From NCBI GenBank assembly GCA_900544885.1, contig UQWU01000021.1, forward strand, positions 1 through 32,310: a DNA stretch of 32,310 nt. The letters run 5' to 3'. This document shows positions 31,510 to 32,310 of this stretch, piece after piece (the first letter of the stretch is position 1; each line of letters opens with the position of its first letter). The translations under genes and the position numbers were made by a program. Source of the stretch: an uncultured Phascolarctobacterium sp. (lineage in GTDB: Bacteria > Bacillota > Negativicutes > Acidaminococcales > Acidaminococcaceae). Under the pieces are notes generated by a model. That model made no database searches. It was not told the origin of the DNA and saw only the letters and a list, made by a program, of their open reading frames with translations.

Positions 31510-32164
31510 GCGTAGGACAACTAAAAAAGTACAAGTAAAAAAAACAGCGATGATAAGAAAAAGAAAAATAAAATTTTCTTGGCATAAATACTTGGCTGTT
31601 TTATTGGTGCTGACAGCAGTTACTTTTATCGGTTGGAAGATATGGAATAGTGATACTGTACAGATGCGCTTTGTCTATATGTGGGACTATCAGCAGGATA
31701 TTATTACCTATAGCGAAAAAAATAATGTGGATCCATTTTTAATTGCTGCGATTATCAAGAATGAAAGTAATTTTAAACATACAGCAGTGTCTGGCGTCGG
31801 TGCTGTTGGTTTAATGCAGATTATGCCGGAAACAGGACGATGGATTGCCGAGCAGATGGGTTTAGAAAATTACCATGATGATGATTTATACTTAACAAAG
31901 ACTAATATTCGCATGGGTTGCTGGTATATTGGCGAATTAGACCACGAGTTCAAACATAATCTGGCTTTAGTGATGATCGCTTATAATGCAGGACGTGGTC
32001 AGACACGCCAATGGATGGAAAAAAATGGTTGGGATTATAGTTTTAATGATGTTAAAGCTATTCCTTATCCCGATACACGCGAATATGTTATTAAGGTTTT
32101 ACATGATCGCGATAAATATTATTTATTGTATAAGAATAAATTGCCTAATAAAAATTTCAGGTAA
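31499..32164 (+). CDS. Membrane-anchored lytic transglycosylase (SLT domain)
   Basis: A 221-residue murein hydrolase. A basic N terminus (about 27 residues) is followed by one membrane segment (YLAVLLVLTAVTFIGW), then a goose-type lysozyme/Slt70-like domain. The catalytic Glu is E89 in IKNESNF, followed by GAVGLMQIMPETG and AYNAGRG. It cleaves peptidoglycan to 1,6-anhydro-muramyl ends outside the membrane. I prefer GTG 31499, five nt after AGGTGA, a perfect match to the 16S tail; GTG 31490 lies inside that site. It overlaps coaE by 11 bases. The same gene order, polA-mutM-coaE-slt, is common in Negativicutes and Clostridia. Confidence 0.88.
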   Translation: MVTKRRTTKKVQVKKTAMIRKRKIKFSWHKYLAVLLVLTAVTFIGWKIWNSDTVQMRFVYMWDYQQDIITYSEKNNVDPFLIAAIIKNESNFKHTAVSGVGAVGLMQIMPETGRWIAEQMGLENYHDDDLYLTKTNIRMGCWYIGELDHEFKHNLALVMIAYNAGRGQTRQWMEKNGWDYSFNDVKAIPYPDTREYVIKVLHDRDKYYLLYKNKLPNKNFR

Positions 32165-32190
32165 TTTTTTTGAGAAACAGAAAAAAATAG

Positions 32191-32220
32191 TTGACAATGA
32201 TTAGATTATTATGATATTAT
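32191..32220 (+). promoter_or_regulatory. Promoter of the tRNA gene
   Basis: TTGACA (32191-32196), an 18-bp spacer and TATTAT (32215-32220), about 35 bp before the tRNA. Confidence 0.65.
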
Positions 32221-32254
32221 ATCTATGTTATCGATTTGGTAACGAGATGAATAT

Positions 32255-32310
32255 GCGGTAGTGGCGGAACGGCAGACGCGCCAGCCTCCGGAGCTAGTGG
32301 ATACCACGTA
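32255..32310 (+). tRNA. Partial class II tRNA, leucine-type body with CCG anticodon
   Basis: The window ends inside this gene; 56 nt are present. Acceptor 5' strand GCGGTAG, then TG, D arm GCGGAACGGCAGACGC with G10-C25, C11-G24 and G12-C23 pairs, as in leucine tRNAs. The anticodon stem CCAGC (32281-32285) faces GCTAG (32293-32297) with a C28-A42 mismatch. The loop is CTCCGGA with T33, so the anticodon at 32288-32290 is CCG. A long variable arm follows (GTGG-ATA-CCAC), which makes it class II. Leucine tRNAs should carry NAG or NAA; CCG is an arginine anticodon for codon CGG, and arginine tRNAs have short variable loops. Body and anticodon therefore disagree. The T arm and 3' acceptor are outside the window. 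Confidence 0.8.

Noticed and set aside
32229..32246. Small inverted repeat GTTA...TAAC between the tRNA promoter and the tRNA
   Set aside because: Only four base pairs; too weak to call an operator or hairpin.
1..32310. CRISPR arrays, insertion sequences, prophage or attachment sites
   Set aside because: No regularly spaced repeats, transposase or integrase motifs, or terminal inverted repeats were seen; the tRNA at the edge shows no duplicated 3' end within the window.

Overview
The window looks like a chromosomal segment of a low-GC, strictly anaerobic member of the Firmicutes. The best guess is a Negativicute of the Acidaminococcaceae (Phascolarctobacterium/Acidaminococcus-like). This rests on the dapF-dapL diaminopimelate route, a B. 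subtilis-type Fe-S PurF, a desulfoferrodoxin, many secondary carboxylate-type transporters and the polA-mutM-coaE-lytic transglycosylase order. The genus is an inference from gene content, not a measured placement. No phage, insertion sequence or CRISPR array was seen.

Layout. 83-2878: a flavodoxin-like protein and two membrane acyltransferase-family proteins. 2978-7415: a LysR regulator, two related small proteins (63 and 69 aa) with near-copied promoters, an SLC13-type anion transporter that follows the second small gene by 20 nt, and an azlCD amino-acid exporter pair on the minus strand. 7486-14122: a divergent glycerol-compound locus, with a LacI-type regulator and a cytoplasmic glycerophosphodiesterase on the minus strand, and a complete TRAP transporter (dctP-dctQ-dctM) plus glycerol kinase on the plus strand. 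The 286-bp gap between them carries three sets of repeated operator-like sequences. 14398-21770: a purine operon purE-purF-purM-purN-purH(N-terminal domain only)-purD-guaB, driven by a near-consensus promoter and a structured leader and ended by a strong terminator. 21827-22210: desulfoferrodoxin. 22512-24645: lysine/peptidoglycan genes dapF and dapL. 24857-27276: a small exported protein, a split YeeE/YedE sulfur transporter with a Crp/Fnr-like palindrome centred near -41, and a convergent Crp/Fnr regulator. 27462-32164: polA-mutM-coaE-slt. 32255 to the end: a truncated class II tRNA.

How the parts fit. The purine operon makes IMP from PRA-level intermediates, and guaB then sends IMP toward GMP. 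purK, purC, purL/Q/S, purB, guaA and the AICAR transformylase half of PurH are absent here and must lie elsewhere. The TRAP/GlpK/GlpQ locus suggests import of a glycerol-containing, probably carboxylated compound and its conversion to glycerol 3-phosphate.

Most notable points: (1) the right-edge tRNA has a leucine-type body with a long variable arm but a CCG anticodon, which would read the arginine codon CGG; by eye I found only two in-frame CGG codons in all genes of the window. (2) The IMP dehydrogenase is of the unusual type known from the protist Tritrichomonas foetus, with the same length and active-site numbering as I remember for that enzyme. (3) The PurH is a stand-alone IMP cyclohydrolase. 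(4) The paired small KVFPHxGxD proteins have duplicated promoters. (5) Repeated operators sit in the TRAP/glpQ intergenic region.
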